The notes: generated by a model from the sequence alone, not told the origin. Positions 34,001 to 46,143 are shown, counted from the first letter of the stretch. The stretch is 64,000 nt of DNA from Cunninghamia lanceolata (GCA_027924645.1 BSBN01001687.1:6510001-6574000), one strand, 5' to 3'. Translations and numbers: made by a program.

Positions 34001-37000
34001 AGACCAATACAAAAGTTTTTGCATTGCATTAGATGTTGTCACACATACAACAAACCCTCGTTACAATCACACCAACAAATGTGGCAAGAGAAAACACATT
34101 GCTGTGACTATACATTCCCTTGAATCATTACAAAATGCCATGGAGACATACCATGACATGAAGATATGCATTGAAGATCCTTCCTATGGATTACAAGATG
34201 AATTCCAATTCCTTACAGACTAGATGAGCTTTACTTGATGCCTTAGAACTAGCTTGAGGCACTTGCACACCGAAAAATTGGCTCAGTGACCAACCATTTG
34301 AATGGCAATCAACCTTGCCTTTATAGCATTTGGAAAATCATGCTCTAATCCGTTTGCGGGACCCGACACACTTTAGGAGGTTCAAACCCAACCACCACAT
34401 TGAAAGCAAACAGAAAGAAGTCTTGTGAGATCCACCTTGAGTCACATGTAAACGAACCGGAAGAAGCAAAAATGAGGTTCCTGCTCAACATGGGTAGTTG
34501 TAGAGGCCAAACAACCATTATTGTGACCCATGAAGTTGTTGGCATGTTTCAAAGCTTTCTAGAGGAGTTATGAACTTTTGTAGGATTTCGATGGGGAGGA
34601 CATAGGAACCATATACGAGTGGGTTAAGGAGGACCTGCAGGATGGAGGAATTCCATGGAGAGAATGGTGGATAACTTCACATTGGCGTCCCGAAAGGCAT
34701 CAGGATTACACAAAGAGGAAGGATGGAACATTTTAGCCATATGGAAGGAATGCAGGAGACCGGGCTAGAACCAGATGCGGAGGTTTGGGGGAGAATCAGA
34801 ACAGGATATAAGGTGAGGAGGAAATGCACATAGTTCTGTAGGAGGTTGAGATTATACAAAAGTAAGTTTTGTGGGTCGGGAGGGGGAAATAGGATATGCC
34901 ACGTGGTAGTGCATGATTGGCTGAAAAGAGACAAAGGGAAAGAAACGAAGGTGGGGAACTTTGGTGGAATAGGTCTAAAAGGACACATGGAGACATATCA
35001 CAAATCACAATTTTGAATGTAGGGCCCACTAAAGAAACTATGATGTGAAGGGTGTTCATGATGCAATGGACATGCGCCACGTGGCAAAAAGTGATCGTCT
35101 AAGAGAAACGAAAGGAAAAAGAATTTTGCGGGAAAACAAAGGGGATCTAGATGTAAGGAAGAACTCCACAGAAGGGATTAGGAAGGGAATGCAGAAATGT
35201 GATGTAGAATCGAATGTGGGATTTGGAGGGGGAATGGGACCAGCGGGAAAAGAGGGAACTATAGGAGCATATTGAAATCCTGCAAATGTGGAAGAGGACA
35301 AAAACCAAAGAAAGAAGGGAATAGGACGGGATTTCAAAGGTCAAAATGTGAGATCTGGTCCGGGAAGGGATTCCCGCAAAGTGGGAATGAAGGAATGTGG
35401 GAAAAGTTGAAGGAACAGGATTTGTAGGGAAAGGGAAAGGAATTGAAAGCAAGGAAGAATTCTGCAGAAGTGATGGGGGAAGGAAAAGTGGAACCACGAC
35501 GAGGAACTGGATGCAGAGTTGGACTGGGATACTAGATTGAATGAAGAGAAGACTGATTTGGTAGGTGATTGGATTTCTGCAAAAGGGAAATGATGAACTT
35601 AAGCGGAAATTGGACATGGAGAGGGATGCAAGGATAGGATGCGTGTTGGGAGATAGGTTCGACAACTTATCAGGATTCCGCAAAAGGGGGAAAATGAAAG
35701 GAAGTGGAGTTTGCGGGGATGGAAGTGGATGCAAGAAAATGAGGGGTAACTGATATGCAGTATCTGGTTCAAACTCTACATCTCGTAGTTGGGTGAAAAC
35801 CCACAAAACCACAAAATCACCAAAATGACAAGGCATCGCCCCAACTTACAATTTTCTTGGATTTTTGGTAGCTTTTAATATGCAAAGGGGCCACGAGGGG
35901 TGACAAAAAACAACTTTGAAGCAAAATTGGGCAAAGACTTAGGTAGATTTGGAATTTTCAAATTCGGTCCCAACACACTGCAAGAGAACGTGATAGAAAA
36001 ACATTTGTAGTTGGATGGTACAAGAGAGACTCTAGTCCTTAAGGAGTGGGGAAGAGTGCAGTAGTGGAGCCAATATTGGGCAAAGGAGGTCAGGATATGC
36101 CCCAATTCTTGCTTTTGGAATTGCAAGAGGTGTAGGGAAAGATGCAAACATGTTTTCTAAAACCTATTTAGGTTGAAGACACGCTAAGGTTGGGATGCCA
36201 ACTTAAGAGGTGGTTCTACCATTTAGTCCTATTTGCCACCTCCAAGCTTGCAAATTTCTTACCTAGGGTGTCTAATGTAGGAGCATCTCAAGGGTCATGC
36301 AATCTTGCATCACCCAAAAATATGTGTTTTGTTTTCTTGTGTGTTTTCTATTCTTTTGGCAGATATTTGGAGTTCTAGTTTGGGTGTGGCTTAGTGGTTT
36401 TGATGGTAGTCTACACCAAACCTAAGATTGAATATTGTGGTGGCACATGATCATTGATTGAGATTTGTTGGCCGCATGAAGATAGAGGCCTAATTGGTAG
36501 TTTGGAGCTTGTGCTATAATGCTTAAGGGGCAATTCATCACCTGGAGGCCATTGTGTAACACCATTGGTCCTTATTTGCTTATCTAGCATGATCTGAGAT
36601 GGCACAAATTTTAATTATTTAATTTGAAGTTGTTTTCTTTTACTTGGAGGATAAGAAGGATACATCCCATGACTTGTGGTGAAGAAAGGGGCTGACTGGG
36701 ATCATTCCTAAGTAACTAGCGTGCGCATTTGATGATTTGAGGCCAAGTTGATTTTTAGTGAAGACCTCTCTATTGGCGCAATTAATTAAGGCTTTCTTAT
36801 GCCTAGGAATTGATGAAAAAAGGTACATGATAAATATTCTATGAGCTTGACCTAAATTAACATTGGGATTTGATCATAGTGAGTTTTCTTCCTTGAATAG
36901 TTGTAATTGTTTTCTTTAGGAATCATTTATATAAACCAAGGGTTTAGAATCATTTTGGCAGTGGTAGATGTGAAAGGACAAAACTGAGTTTAAGAGTTTA

Positions 37001-37200
37001 GAATAGAATTGAAGATCCGGGCAAGGAGGCCAACTTTGAGTGTGAATCCAAGTAGCTGAGATCCAGTGTCTGAAGGTGCATCAATGGGGATTTGATTGTG
37101 CATTGCTTGTGGTGTAGCCAAAGGATTGAAGATTTGTGGTAATGCTTAGATTACAAAATTGTTTTGTAATTCATGTGTGAATTGGGAATGAGTTTCTAGT
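31061..37200. other. Decayed nested retroelement interior, family unresolved
   Basis: Plus-strand frames such as 32347-32748 and 32822-33025 look like fragments of one degenerate coding region but match no domain I recognise. Several TGTTGG(G/A)(T/C)CCC-type phrases near 33284 and 33541 may mark another LTR edge. From about 34560 to 35760 the plus strand is strikingly purine-rich, with recurring 'ttctgcaaaagggga'-like words. This explains the long but low-complexity minus-strand frame at 35836-35147. I see no gene. Confidence 0.45.
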
Positions 37201-37404
37201 GAAGTCCATTGTATTGGATAGTAAGACCTTTTGGTTTGTGAGTGTTTTAAGGCATCAAGGCCTAATTGTAATGCCTAGTAGCTTGATGTAATTATTGTGG
37301 ATGAATAAAGGCCTAAGTGTTTTAAGACATCATCGTCTCTATGCATTTGTTGTGTATTTTCTATTGTTTATTGTTTGATTAGATTTGGGTGTTTGTTATT
37401 TGTT
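37201..37404 (+). mobile_element. Truncated LTR tail related to the LTR ending at 30640
   Basis: The phrases 'gatgtaattattgtgga', 'atgcatttgttgtgtatt' and 'tgtttgattagat' occur in the same order here and at 30475-30575. The copy stops at about 37404, roughly 70-85 bp short of the CTGCAACA end seen at 30640, and abuts the minus-strand Ty3 frame. It is therefore a truncated LTR end. Confidence 0.6.
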
Positions 37405-38000
37405 AGTGGTGTACCAAGGATGAGATCAATCTTATGTTTCTCCTGGAAATGCAAAGGTACACCTATTAGTGAAGTGAACACATCTTTGTATCCCGAAAAT
37501 GTCTGATCTAGTTGCTTTTGTTGTGATGTCGAAGTTGATGTTACAGCACATGGCAATTGTGACCTTTTGTTTTTCATTAAATCTGATCATGAGTAGGACA
37601 AATGTCCTAGTTTGGCCAATGACACATCGACATTGCTTCACACTGATTAAAGACAGTCTCTTTGTGGGAGCCACATTTGGTATCCTGTACTTTTTTTGTG
37701 AGATTTTGACAATGGCACTCCAAGGTCTAGCCTCATAGACATCATGACACTTGTACATCTCAGGTTGTCCCAATCATCACAAATGTCCAAGAATGTAACA
37801 TCATAGACTACTTCATCTTTGAAGTACTTGATAAAATAAGAGAGGTGATGCCATCAATTGGCACAGATGTCTCTACCTTGACTCACCCATCCGATGGCAT
37901 ATGGATGCGGGTGAGGTGTTTGCAGATTTAGCCTTTTGACCATTTTTGTGGATATCAAGTTCTTTTGATTTCCACTATCAACAAAAAATTGCTCTATGTG
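37405..38000 (-). pseudogene. Ty3/gypsy protease and lead-in to RT
   Basis: The minus strand carries a retropepsin active-site phrase FFVDSGNQKNLIST (near 37990-37945), with HPHPYAIGW and VVYDVTFLDICD downstream. Beyond these come SGYKDVFTSLIGVPLHF and HKIDLILGTPLTN (down to 37405), the conserved linker just before RT in this Ty3 group. Stops and frameshifts lie between the blocks. The next expected block, the RT fingers and palm, is missing, because a nested LTR begins at 37404. The remaining RT resumes at 28825, about 120 codons further along the protein. Confidence 0.8.
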
Positions 38001-38960
38001 AAATAGGCCCTCCTCATCTTGTGCAAAAGAATCTTCATACTTGTAATGGTTGCATGTGGGTATGCATCAATGATTTGATCTTTACTTTGCTCAAACGAAT
38101 ATGTAGGTGATGATGCTGAATCTGTTCTCGGTTCTTGTGACTTTGTGAAAAGAGCCTTATTGGCACAACAATCCTTCTAGTCATGCCATAGGCTCTTGTG
38201 GGTTTCACACATGCTTGTATAGTTTTGAGTTTTCTTTCCACTTTTATTTGGTGTTTGAATTTGTTGCAGATAATCCTTTGTTTCCTTGCTACAAACCTAC
38301 TTTTACTGTCTCCTTTTGGCTTCACACTTGCAAAAGGTTCTTTCTTACCTTTGGCCTTGAATTTTTCTTCAAATTTTATAGCATAACAATAGATAGTTCC
38401 TAGGGTTTCAATATTAAAAAATGCCATCACTATATGAATATAGTGATGAGGTCACAATGGGACTTGAGGACTCAATGCTTCTTTGAATCCTTGATTTTGA
38501 GCTTTGCAGACAACACATGGAAAGTATTGTAGTCTTGTACTGACCGATCTTCTTCTGTTACAGACTCACAGTAGTTGTCATTGGATATACTTTTCTTCAT
38601 TTATGTCATCAAGAAAAAATTCTTTGATGGCCTCAACAAAATCTCCCCAAGTGGGAGTCATCTTCATCACCCCATCAAAGTGGAACCCCATTGGTTCCTC
38701 ATTGGATAGCAAGCTAGCCTCCCACCATTGTTGAACACAAGGTTCAACTTTTAGGAGAGAAAATATGGTTTTCTTGGAATCTGAACTATTATTTATTGGG
38801 AAATAGTTTTCCAATTTTAAAATCCGATCATCAACATATGCATCAATTTTTCTCTCAAAGGTGCAAATGTCAAAGTTTACTTGGACTTTGAAAGGAGTCT
38901 GGAAACCAAACAGTCTTTTTGGTAGGCATCACAATGTATTTGAAACAATTGCTCAAGTTA
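38001..38960 (-). pseudogene. Ty3/gypsy gag remnant
   Basis: Minus-strand phrases match the capsid part of plant Ty3 Gag: VNFDICTFERKIDAYVDDRI, then KVEPCVQQWWEASLLSNEEP and TPTWGDFVEAIKEFF (38814-38578), then a basic, Lys-rich region (38430-38035) where the nucleocapsid would be. No intact CCHC knuckle is visible in the open frame. Gag would form the particle shell. This copy is broken. It is in the right order and orientation with the protease (downstream) and with the PBS at 39175-39164 (upstream). Confidence 0.78.
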
Positions 38961-39163
38961 GTTCATCATCTATGATCCTTGTCTTTCAAAATCTGCCTCG
39001 ACAATTTCAAGGGATTTGAGGAGTCAATAGGTCATTCTTCGGTACTCATCTGTGATTGATCATTGTTTGCATCTATTAGGAAGATAATCTAACAGTCCTC
39101 TTGTCTTCAACCAAAGTTTCTGATGTCTTCACCATTTTTGATGGTACATGCAAGAGCTATTAG

Positions 39164-39175
39164 GCTTTGATACCA
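39164..39175 (-). promoter_or_regulatory. Primer-binding site of the minus-strand Ty3 element
   Basis: On the minus strand this reads TGGTATCAAAGC, one mismatch to the initiator-Met-tRNA PBS core TGGTATCAGAGC. It lies one base from an LTR end reading ...TTCACCA (plus strand 39177 onward, TGGTGAATTAAG). It sits upstream of the gag remnant in the same orientation. Confidence 0.75.
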
Positions 39176-39176
39176 T

Positions 39177-39480
39177 TGGTGAATTAAGTCGGTAATTCAT
39201 GGGAGAATACACTGGTTGAGGAACTTAATGTATTATAAACAACAATTGAATAAAACTCAACAAAATAAGATTGACAATTACTGAATAGCTGTAAAAAATA
39301 GATTCTAATTTCAATTGAAAGATTATATAAAATGGGAAAACTGTATAGGAGAGGTGTATGTCATCTACTCTGATTACATGCTTTAAATCTAGCCATTATA
39401 TAACTCTTCACACAAGAAACTGAAAACTTACTCAAAGTAGTAAATTATGGATCTTGGTGAGAGTCAAAGGGTCACCACAC
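39177..39480 (-). mobile_element. 5' LTR (part) of the minus-strand Ty3 element
   Basis: It begins TGGTGAATTAAG next to the PBS. The stretch around 39270-39330 matches 27150-27215 beyond the integrase end, as expected for the two LTRs of one element. The right boundary could not be fixed, and the true LTR probably extends further. Confidence 0.55.
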
Positions 39481-41118
39481 TTGGTAGTGACCTGTGTACT
39501 CTTTGAAAGTTGAAATGAACATCCAAATAAGGACAAACTTATTAGAAAACTGGAAAAGTTTGTTGGAGTTATTTAATTTCGGTACCCCTACTTGTTGGGG
39601 TCATAACTCCTAACCTGTTACTCAAAATTTGAAGCTTGTATATAATAATACATTAGAAACCTTAGGTCATGAACTAATCAATCCAGGTTGGACCATATTA
39701 TAAGCAGAGTTCACTTATTGCATTGCCAAATTATGTTTTTTAATAAAATTATTTAGGGATCTATATAAGGGGCCTCAGCCCAACAACAAACATCACAACA
39801 AACTAAACATTACACAACAAGCTAACCAACCAAAACATAGAGAAAACCAATCTACAATTTGCCTCTCTTACTACGTGATCTAGTCAAAATATGACCTCCC
39901 ACTTGAGATTTAACTACCTTGCAAGATTTATCCTCATTCCAGCTAGCAGATGTTTAATCTGCTTCGTAATCTGTATAGGAAGAATCCAATAGCGGTTGAT
40001 TAATTGCTGCTAGCAGAAATTCCCAAAGTGGGAGCTTATCCCCCATTCTTTCTCATTTTAAAGCGCAAGAGGCCAACCCGACCCTGGCAAACTAACTACG
40101 GATTGCTTCAGAGGAAAAGGTCAAAGCACAGGCAGCTAAACATTAAAAGAAATTGATTTCTCTTGCTTCTCCTTATAATATGCTAAATTTACTAAAACTT
40201 TATGCATCACTTTCTCATTGGACTGCTTTTACTGAGAATGCAGAAATCTCACAACATCAGAATATTTTGGAGGTGAAGGTGGCCGAGGAGAAACCATATG
40301 AAGAACATTCTCCTGTATGTGCACTGCCTGTTGTTCCTTACGAGCATCAGAACAAACTTTTTCTTCCTTAGATTCAAAAGAAGAACTCAAAGCCGCCCTT
40401 TTAACTGATAAGTGTGAGAACTGCGCCCCCTACCACCATGTAGCTTGTTTCATATTTCTTGGCTTCTCTTTTGGGCAGTCAACCGCCATGTGCCCTACTT
40501 GAAAGAAATGCTTGTTGGTCCCAAATTTTCTGGCTCCTAGATTTGCAAAATTTCTCCCAAAATCCATCAAAGTACCCCTTGAATATGCCCCTGTATTTTG
40601 CCCTGTCATATGCCTTGGAAAATTCTGAAAAAGTCCCAAAAATGCCCAAGTTTGGCCTTGTCGGCATATTTTGCTCAACTGAGAACAATTTCAGAGATTT
40701 CCCTTGTTCTTGGAACAAGGGAAATCCCCGAAATCGTTCCAGGTTCCTGGTCGGGCCCTGAAATGCGACAAAAGGAAGCAAGTAAAGATGATTTCTAGTG
40801 AGTTCCAGTTGATGTGGAACCCGCCGACGAAGATAAAGAAGAGCGCAAAGGAAATGGATTTTGGAGATTCGGCATGTCCTTGGAACTTAGGAACTCATTG
40901 ACGAGTTCCTAGTTCCAGGTCTGCCTCCGATCACCAACATGCGAAGAGACAAAGGAGAGAGTTTTCGGTGAGTTCCCAAGGGGTTGGAACTCGCCGACAA
41001 AAGTGAACAAAGCAAGGTACAAAGAGTTTTGGAGTTTTCTTGTTCTTGTTCTTGCTCGAAGCTTCGACAAGGCAAAGAAATAGAAATTTGACTAAAGGCA
41101 AGAAGGAGGGAAGGTCCC
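39481..41118. other. Unresolved repeat DNA with a zinc-knuckle remnant on the minus strand
   Basis: On the minus strand 40678-40430 encodes a phrase KHFFQVGHMAVDCPKEKP, which looks like a CCHC knuckle whose first cysteines are lost, so a Gag or LINE ORF1 remnant is likely. Around 40696-41010 there are repeated 'ggaac'/'gttcc' words and a perfect 14-bp-arm palindrome. Nothing else is recognisable. At 41119 the family-A LTR starts. Confidence 0.4.
40696..40726. repeat. Perfect inverted repeat, 14-bp arms, 3-nt loop
   Basis: The left arm gattt-cccttgttc (40696-40709) and the right arm gaacaaggg-aaatc (40713-40726) are exact reverse complements around 'ttg'. The role is unknown. Confidence 0.9.
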
Positions 41119-42879
41119 TGTTGATGATTGTTTTTAGACAAGTCAACAATACAGTAGAACACTAGAGTATCCCACTCTCTCTTGAATAAAGCTCTTCAAA
41201 GGCTGAACTATGTGATCCAGTGAAGTAACTCCAAGGTTCCTTATTTATGATTCATGATGGGTTAACTCAATGATTACATGTGATCTCGCTGATAATCACA
41301 AAGGGACTTACATTAGACTTCTTCATACTTTATTTAGCTTATTCCTCCTTTCAGTGTGGATGATGTATCAATAATAAAGAAAAGCAAAAGATAAGGGTTC
41401 AGAAAGGCTAATCTAAGGTCAATGAAGCAATGATGATGTAAGAATAGACAAACTCCTTAATCAACCTAACTCCATTTCGCCAAGGATGCCTACAACTACA
41501 TGAAGTTGGTGCGATCTCCTAAGGTATGCGAATGGTTTTCAAATCATGAAGGTTTATGCAAGCACCCATCAAACGGCGCAGCCCAAACAAACATTCACAA
41601 TCGAACTTATGCAAATGATAAGGCTCAGACTAGCTTTACACAACACTTCACTGGCGATGAATGTTAAAAGCATGAGCTAGGAGTTGATCAAATATTCAAT
41701 GCAGCATGTATTACATCAAAGAGCTGCTAATCTACTTTTAATCTACTTGAAACATCTCTCCACTCGATCAAGCTACAAGAAACGATGTCATTTCAAAAGA
41801 TAACACTTAACACCAAATGAGATCCAATGTCTTTGCATTAATCTTGAGAAATATGTACAACTTCAAGTCCTCTCAGAGAATTTTGAGTCTCTTCTACTCT
41901 ACTCTACAATCTAATGCCTACTGACTACTCATTTACAAATGAGGCAACAAGGCCTTTATATAGTATCCAAAAATACAACGAAGGGCTAGGATCAATTCAC
42001 GTAGCCAAGGATCCAGATCGTGCCACCTCAGTAGGTAGTTACAACAACTTGCTATTTTTAGTACATATGAGAGGCAATGAAGGCACGCTTTCCAAGAAGA
42101 TAGGATAAGATGGAATCTTTGGAGTATCTTCCACATGGATGTCCTCTTTGGCTTCTTGCTTGTCGAATGATGTGGCGGACTGTGATTGGCTTGATGATGA
42201 GTGTCTGCCACATAGGTGCCACCTTAGCATATTCCCAAATTGTATCATCTTGTGATGTGATATGATCGCTTTGATCTTGTACGTTTGGAAATACTTTGTT
42301 GATCTTACTTTGTCCATCTTCTTGTAAACTGGATGTATAAAATGTATGTTGCTCATTTGACTAACTCTGTGTTTCTTCTCTTCTTGTAGGTAGGAATGAT
42401 CTTCTTGATGCTTCTTAATGTAGAGTAGGAGATGATGATGATGCTTCCTTCATGATAACATGGAGTAAGAGACTCTCTAAGACTTGAAGTTTCAGGAGGA
42501 ACTTGAAGCTGAACGGAAGAATGTCTTTGCCTTATGATATGATGAAGATGAAATAGTACACTTGAACTTGATGTGATCCAACATGATCTCAGTGATGAAG
42601 AGTGTCAACATGTTAGACTTGATGTGACCTTTTTAGAATGGTGTTTCCTCTGCAACTTGAAGGTGATTCAGGTACTTGCTCTTGATGATCTTGAAGTATT
42701 TTTTAGATCAGCCACATGATGACTCCTCCTTGAAGGTGACTCCTTACTCCTCGCTTGAAGGTGACTCATTGAACAACTCCTTAGCTTTGTTGATGTTCCT
42801 ACAAGACAAGAGAAATAATATTAATCACTTTACAACACAAGAATCACTTTAAACATGTAAATAACCCTTCTTCAAGTCT

Positions 42880-44630
42880 AGGCGCATATATAGGTAAAAA
42901 GAGGAACAAAGGGCGCCTAGCACAAGTTGGCTCCATACTTGACATTTTAAATGATTTCAAACAGTTGTAATAGCTTAAAAGGTTTATCTCCCTTAAAAGA
43001 TTCACTCAAAAGGTGTCTTTCAATGCAATTTCTCCCTTAGGCGCCAAAATGAGGTGATTTTGGTGGAAAGTAGTGCCTAACTTTATGACTTGATATTTCA
43101 TACTTTCTAACACTTGGAGATGACTTAGAATGATTTCTATCATCTAGGCATTCATTACCAAAAGGTCACTTCATGCATTCTTCTTCAAGGTGCTCATTGA
43201 GGGGTTGGGAGTAAGGAAGTGTGCCTAGGGTTGAATTGGTCTTACACTTGTTATTTGATGACCTCAAACAATTAAACATGCCTTAGAATGTTTTGCTTTC
43301 TTAAAGCGCCCACTTTTAAACATGGATTTGAGTGATTTTCCTCAAGGCGCCAATTGAGTTGGTATGAAGATGAAAGGGCGCCTTGTCAATTTGGGTTCTA
43401 TTTGCTACTTTCAAGGCTTTGAATGATCAAACATGTTTTAAAGTGATCCTTTCTCTCTAGGCGCTCATTCAATGATGTCATTTCATGTACTTTCTTCCAA
43501 GGCGCTCATGGAGGTATTGAATGACAAGCAAAGGCGCCTAAAATACTTGGCCTATTTCTTCAGTTTTTTGATGATTTTAACCCTTTAAATAACATCCAAC
43601 TTCATGTCTTCAAGCTCCCTTCTTACAAGGCGCCAAATTAGGATGCTCCAAGTGTGAAATGGCGCCTAGTTTGTAGCTTGCTTCTTGACACTTTAAGTCA
43701 CCATTTGAGATGTTTGAGGTCTTAGAATTACTAGGCGCCCTTGAAAGGTCATTTGGATATGGATTAGTGCCTTGACATAAGCAACTGTCTTCTTCAATTT
43801 GGGCGCTAATTTTGGCTTGTGCAAGTAGGAATGTGCGCCTAGAATATTCAGGCTATTTCTTCATCATTAGGTGCCTATTTTGATGTCTTAACTCTTCATG
43901 ATTGCTAGGCGCATATCAAGGAAAAACAGGTTGAGAAGGGCGCTTAAACTCACTATTAGTGTCCTTTCAAAAACTTTAAGTCAAACAACTTCATTAGGTG
44001 CAAATTTGGATGTCTTTCATTCACTTCATGATTAAGGCGGCAAATTGGGATTGCACAGAGGTAAAATGCGCCTAGATTCCATTAGGTGTTCATTTCAAAG
44101 TTTTATGACTCTAAATCATTGTGATGGTTCAAAGGAAGCCTCAATAGCCTTAAAACTCATGAACTCAAGCATTTTCCTTGTTAGGCGCTCATGGAGGTAG
44201 GAAATTACATGAAGGGCGCCTAAATCTAGTGGCTTTATTCTTGTCATTTTAAGGTTCTCAACACTAGTTTACATCCTTGTATGACTACATCACCCTTAGG
44301 CGCTATCCATCATTGATTTAGACCTCATCTCACATCAAGGCGCCCAAAATGACGAGCAACAAGGAATGGGTGCCTAAACTCATTCACTTCAACTTAAGGT
44401 GCTATCTGATGATCATTTGAACATGAAAAGGCGTCTATACTCCTGAATCATTTCTTTGTCGAATTTTTTATGTTTAAGGGCTTCTTACTTTAGTTTCAAT
44501 CAAGGCGCCATAGTTTGGAGTGGTTCAAAGTTGATTTTCCTCTAGGCGCACATATGAGTCTCAACCTAAGGCGCTGATTTGGGTATCTGCAAGTGAGAAA
44601 ATGCGCCTAGCTTCCTGGAGCAAATTCGCA
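42880..44630. repeat. Degenerate AGGCGCC-core repeat block inside the A2 LTR
   Basis: About 35 occurrences of GGCGC or one-base variants lie in 1.75 kb of otherwise AT-rich DNA. They often come in pairs: one 'aaggcgcca/taggcgctcat' followed 25-40 bp later by 'gggcgcctaaa'. Examples lie near 43036, 43343, 43376, 43498, 43530, 43626, 43659, 44180, 44212, 44337 and 44602. No coding frame survives. Confidence 0.85.
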
Positions 44631-44656
44631 CCCAAAACTAAAAGTCCAGAGGGTAA

Positions 44657-44708
44657 GGTATATTGAAAAATATATTTAAGTATAGGTTTAAATATTTTTC
44701 AATATACC
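44657..44708. repeat. Conserved LTR hairpin, copy in A2
   Basis: Arms begin GGTATATTGAAAAATAT and close with the reverse complement ending 'tttttcaatatacc'; total 52 bp. The same hairpin with a different loop is at 57926-57986 and 62216-62275, always followed by 'tttca(a/g)gatgtttgag'. Confidence 0.88.
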
Positions 44709-45043
44709 TTTCAAGATGTTTGAGATAGGTCTCAGATCCACCGGATTTAACATGCAGATTATAGAATTTGGAGGATCCACCAGATTTCAGACTTAGCCAA
44801 TTTTTCAGGATTTCAGGATTTCAAGCTACCAAACTTGGTCATTTTCAGGATCTCAAACATCAGGATCAGGTCATCAGAATGAAAGCACATGACACTTGGA
44901 TTAGAACTAGACTGAGAACTCAAACAAACCACTGACTTCATCATGCAGTCAACCTAAGACATCATACAAGACTCAGCAAAGCACTGGAGTTCAAAAAGGG
45001 GGTCCCCATTTGCAATGGGGCGATGTGTGATTAGGTCACAACA

Positions 45044-46143
45044 TCTAGCGTGAACCCGAATAAATGTTCGTGAACATTTCAGAGACAAAGACTCAATCCA
45101 GATTCAAAAACCCTCAGACACTCCTCTTCTACCTATCAGCTAGCTAGACAACGAACCCAAAAAGGAAAAGAATCATAGATTGGATCAAGACACTACATCT
45201 CCTGATGTGTGATTAAAGATAGATTTCAATTATAACAGTTTCTCAAATGTTCCAAAGATAAACAAAAATCAAGTTTCAACATTTCTATGTACACCCACAC
45301 ACCAGATCAAATAAACAAAACCACCTGATCATGGAATCAAAACCAATTACCAGCGCGACTTTCCATATTTGAGGATTAAAGTGCAAGCACTTGTGTTCAT
45401 TCCCATCCTTCAGAAGTCAGGATCATCTAAGTTAACCTGTCTCAAGCTAGGTAAATTCATGAAAAGCGAATGGACGGATATATATACATATGAAATGGGC
45501 AATGATGGTATACAATGACTTTGAATGGAATGATGACAGAAGGAGGATGGTATGGAAATGATCGAAAATGGAATGACATGAAACAGAGGGGAATGCAATG
45601 AGACAGGATGTCTCTACCATGACACCTGTTTGCCAGGTTTTTATCATGATACTTATCCAAGGCGCCACCAAAGGTGGTTTTCACTAGTGGACGAAATTTT
45701 TCTCTTTGCTATTTTCATTTTTTCATTTTTTTTTACTAGAATGACCATTACACATGGCGCCTGTTTGCTAGGTTTTCACCGAAGTAATGGGTAAGAACTC
45801 AAGAGTTTGATTCTGTAGATAACACAATGGTCCATACAAAACCATGTCAAGTCAGTATACACACGGATGTTGGTAGGAAACGACGAGATGATAAGGTGAA
45901 TGAAAACAGTGGACTATGATGTGGATTATACAAAATAGATAAGTGAAAGTGTATTCAGTCATAAACCAAATGAATGATGGAATATGCTGAATGGCGGGAA
46001 ATGGAAACGGATGGTGAACAACTGAACGAAATGGAATGGAATCATGATCAATGTTTGTTCATATCAACCTAAACTTCGAAGCTTGCAAGCGGAAGGGAGG
46101 TATATATAATGGGGAACGGGAATGGATGATAACTAGTAATGAC
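45044..46143 (+). mobile_element. Family-A leader, copy A2
   Basis: This DNA runs parallel to 58370-59500 of A1. Shared phrases include 'caagtttcaacatttc', 'aagtgcaagcactt', 'ctcaagctaggtaaattc', 'cgcctgtttgc(c/t)aggttt' and a T-rich tract with 'gacgaaatttttctctttgct'. The PBS position is eroded (tctagcgtgaacccg). Homology stops at 'aatgac' (46143), where the gag-protease element begins. Confidence 0.75.

Larger units (their letters stand above)
41119..45043 (+). mobile_element. Family-A long LTR, copy A2 (3.9 kb, without the long ORF)
   Basis: It starts TGTTGATGATTG and ends GGTCACAACA, the same ends as the proven element A1. The first ~1 kb (41119-42110) parallels 51815-52800, including 'tgatgattgttttt' with 'gacaagtcaacaat', 'actccaaggttcctt' and 'gctttccaagaagat'. 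The 3.1-kb reading frame of A1 is absent. In its place are ~700 bp of unrelated-looking DNA, then the AGGCGCC repeat block, then the hairpin and end segment shared with A1. A leader homologous to A1 follows to 46143. Confidence 0.75.

Noticed and set aside
35147..35836. 229-codon minus-strand frame as a gene
   Set aside because: Its Pro/Ser/Phe/Leu-rich translation is the complement of a purine-rich low-complexity tract. No domain or splice structure.
45044..45062. A PBS after the A2 LTR
   Set aside because: The sequence tctagcgtgaacccg has the right position, but too few matches to any primer-binding site to be called on its own.
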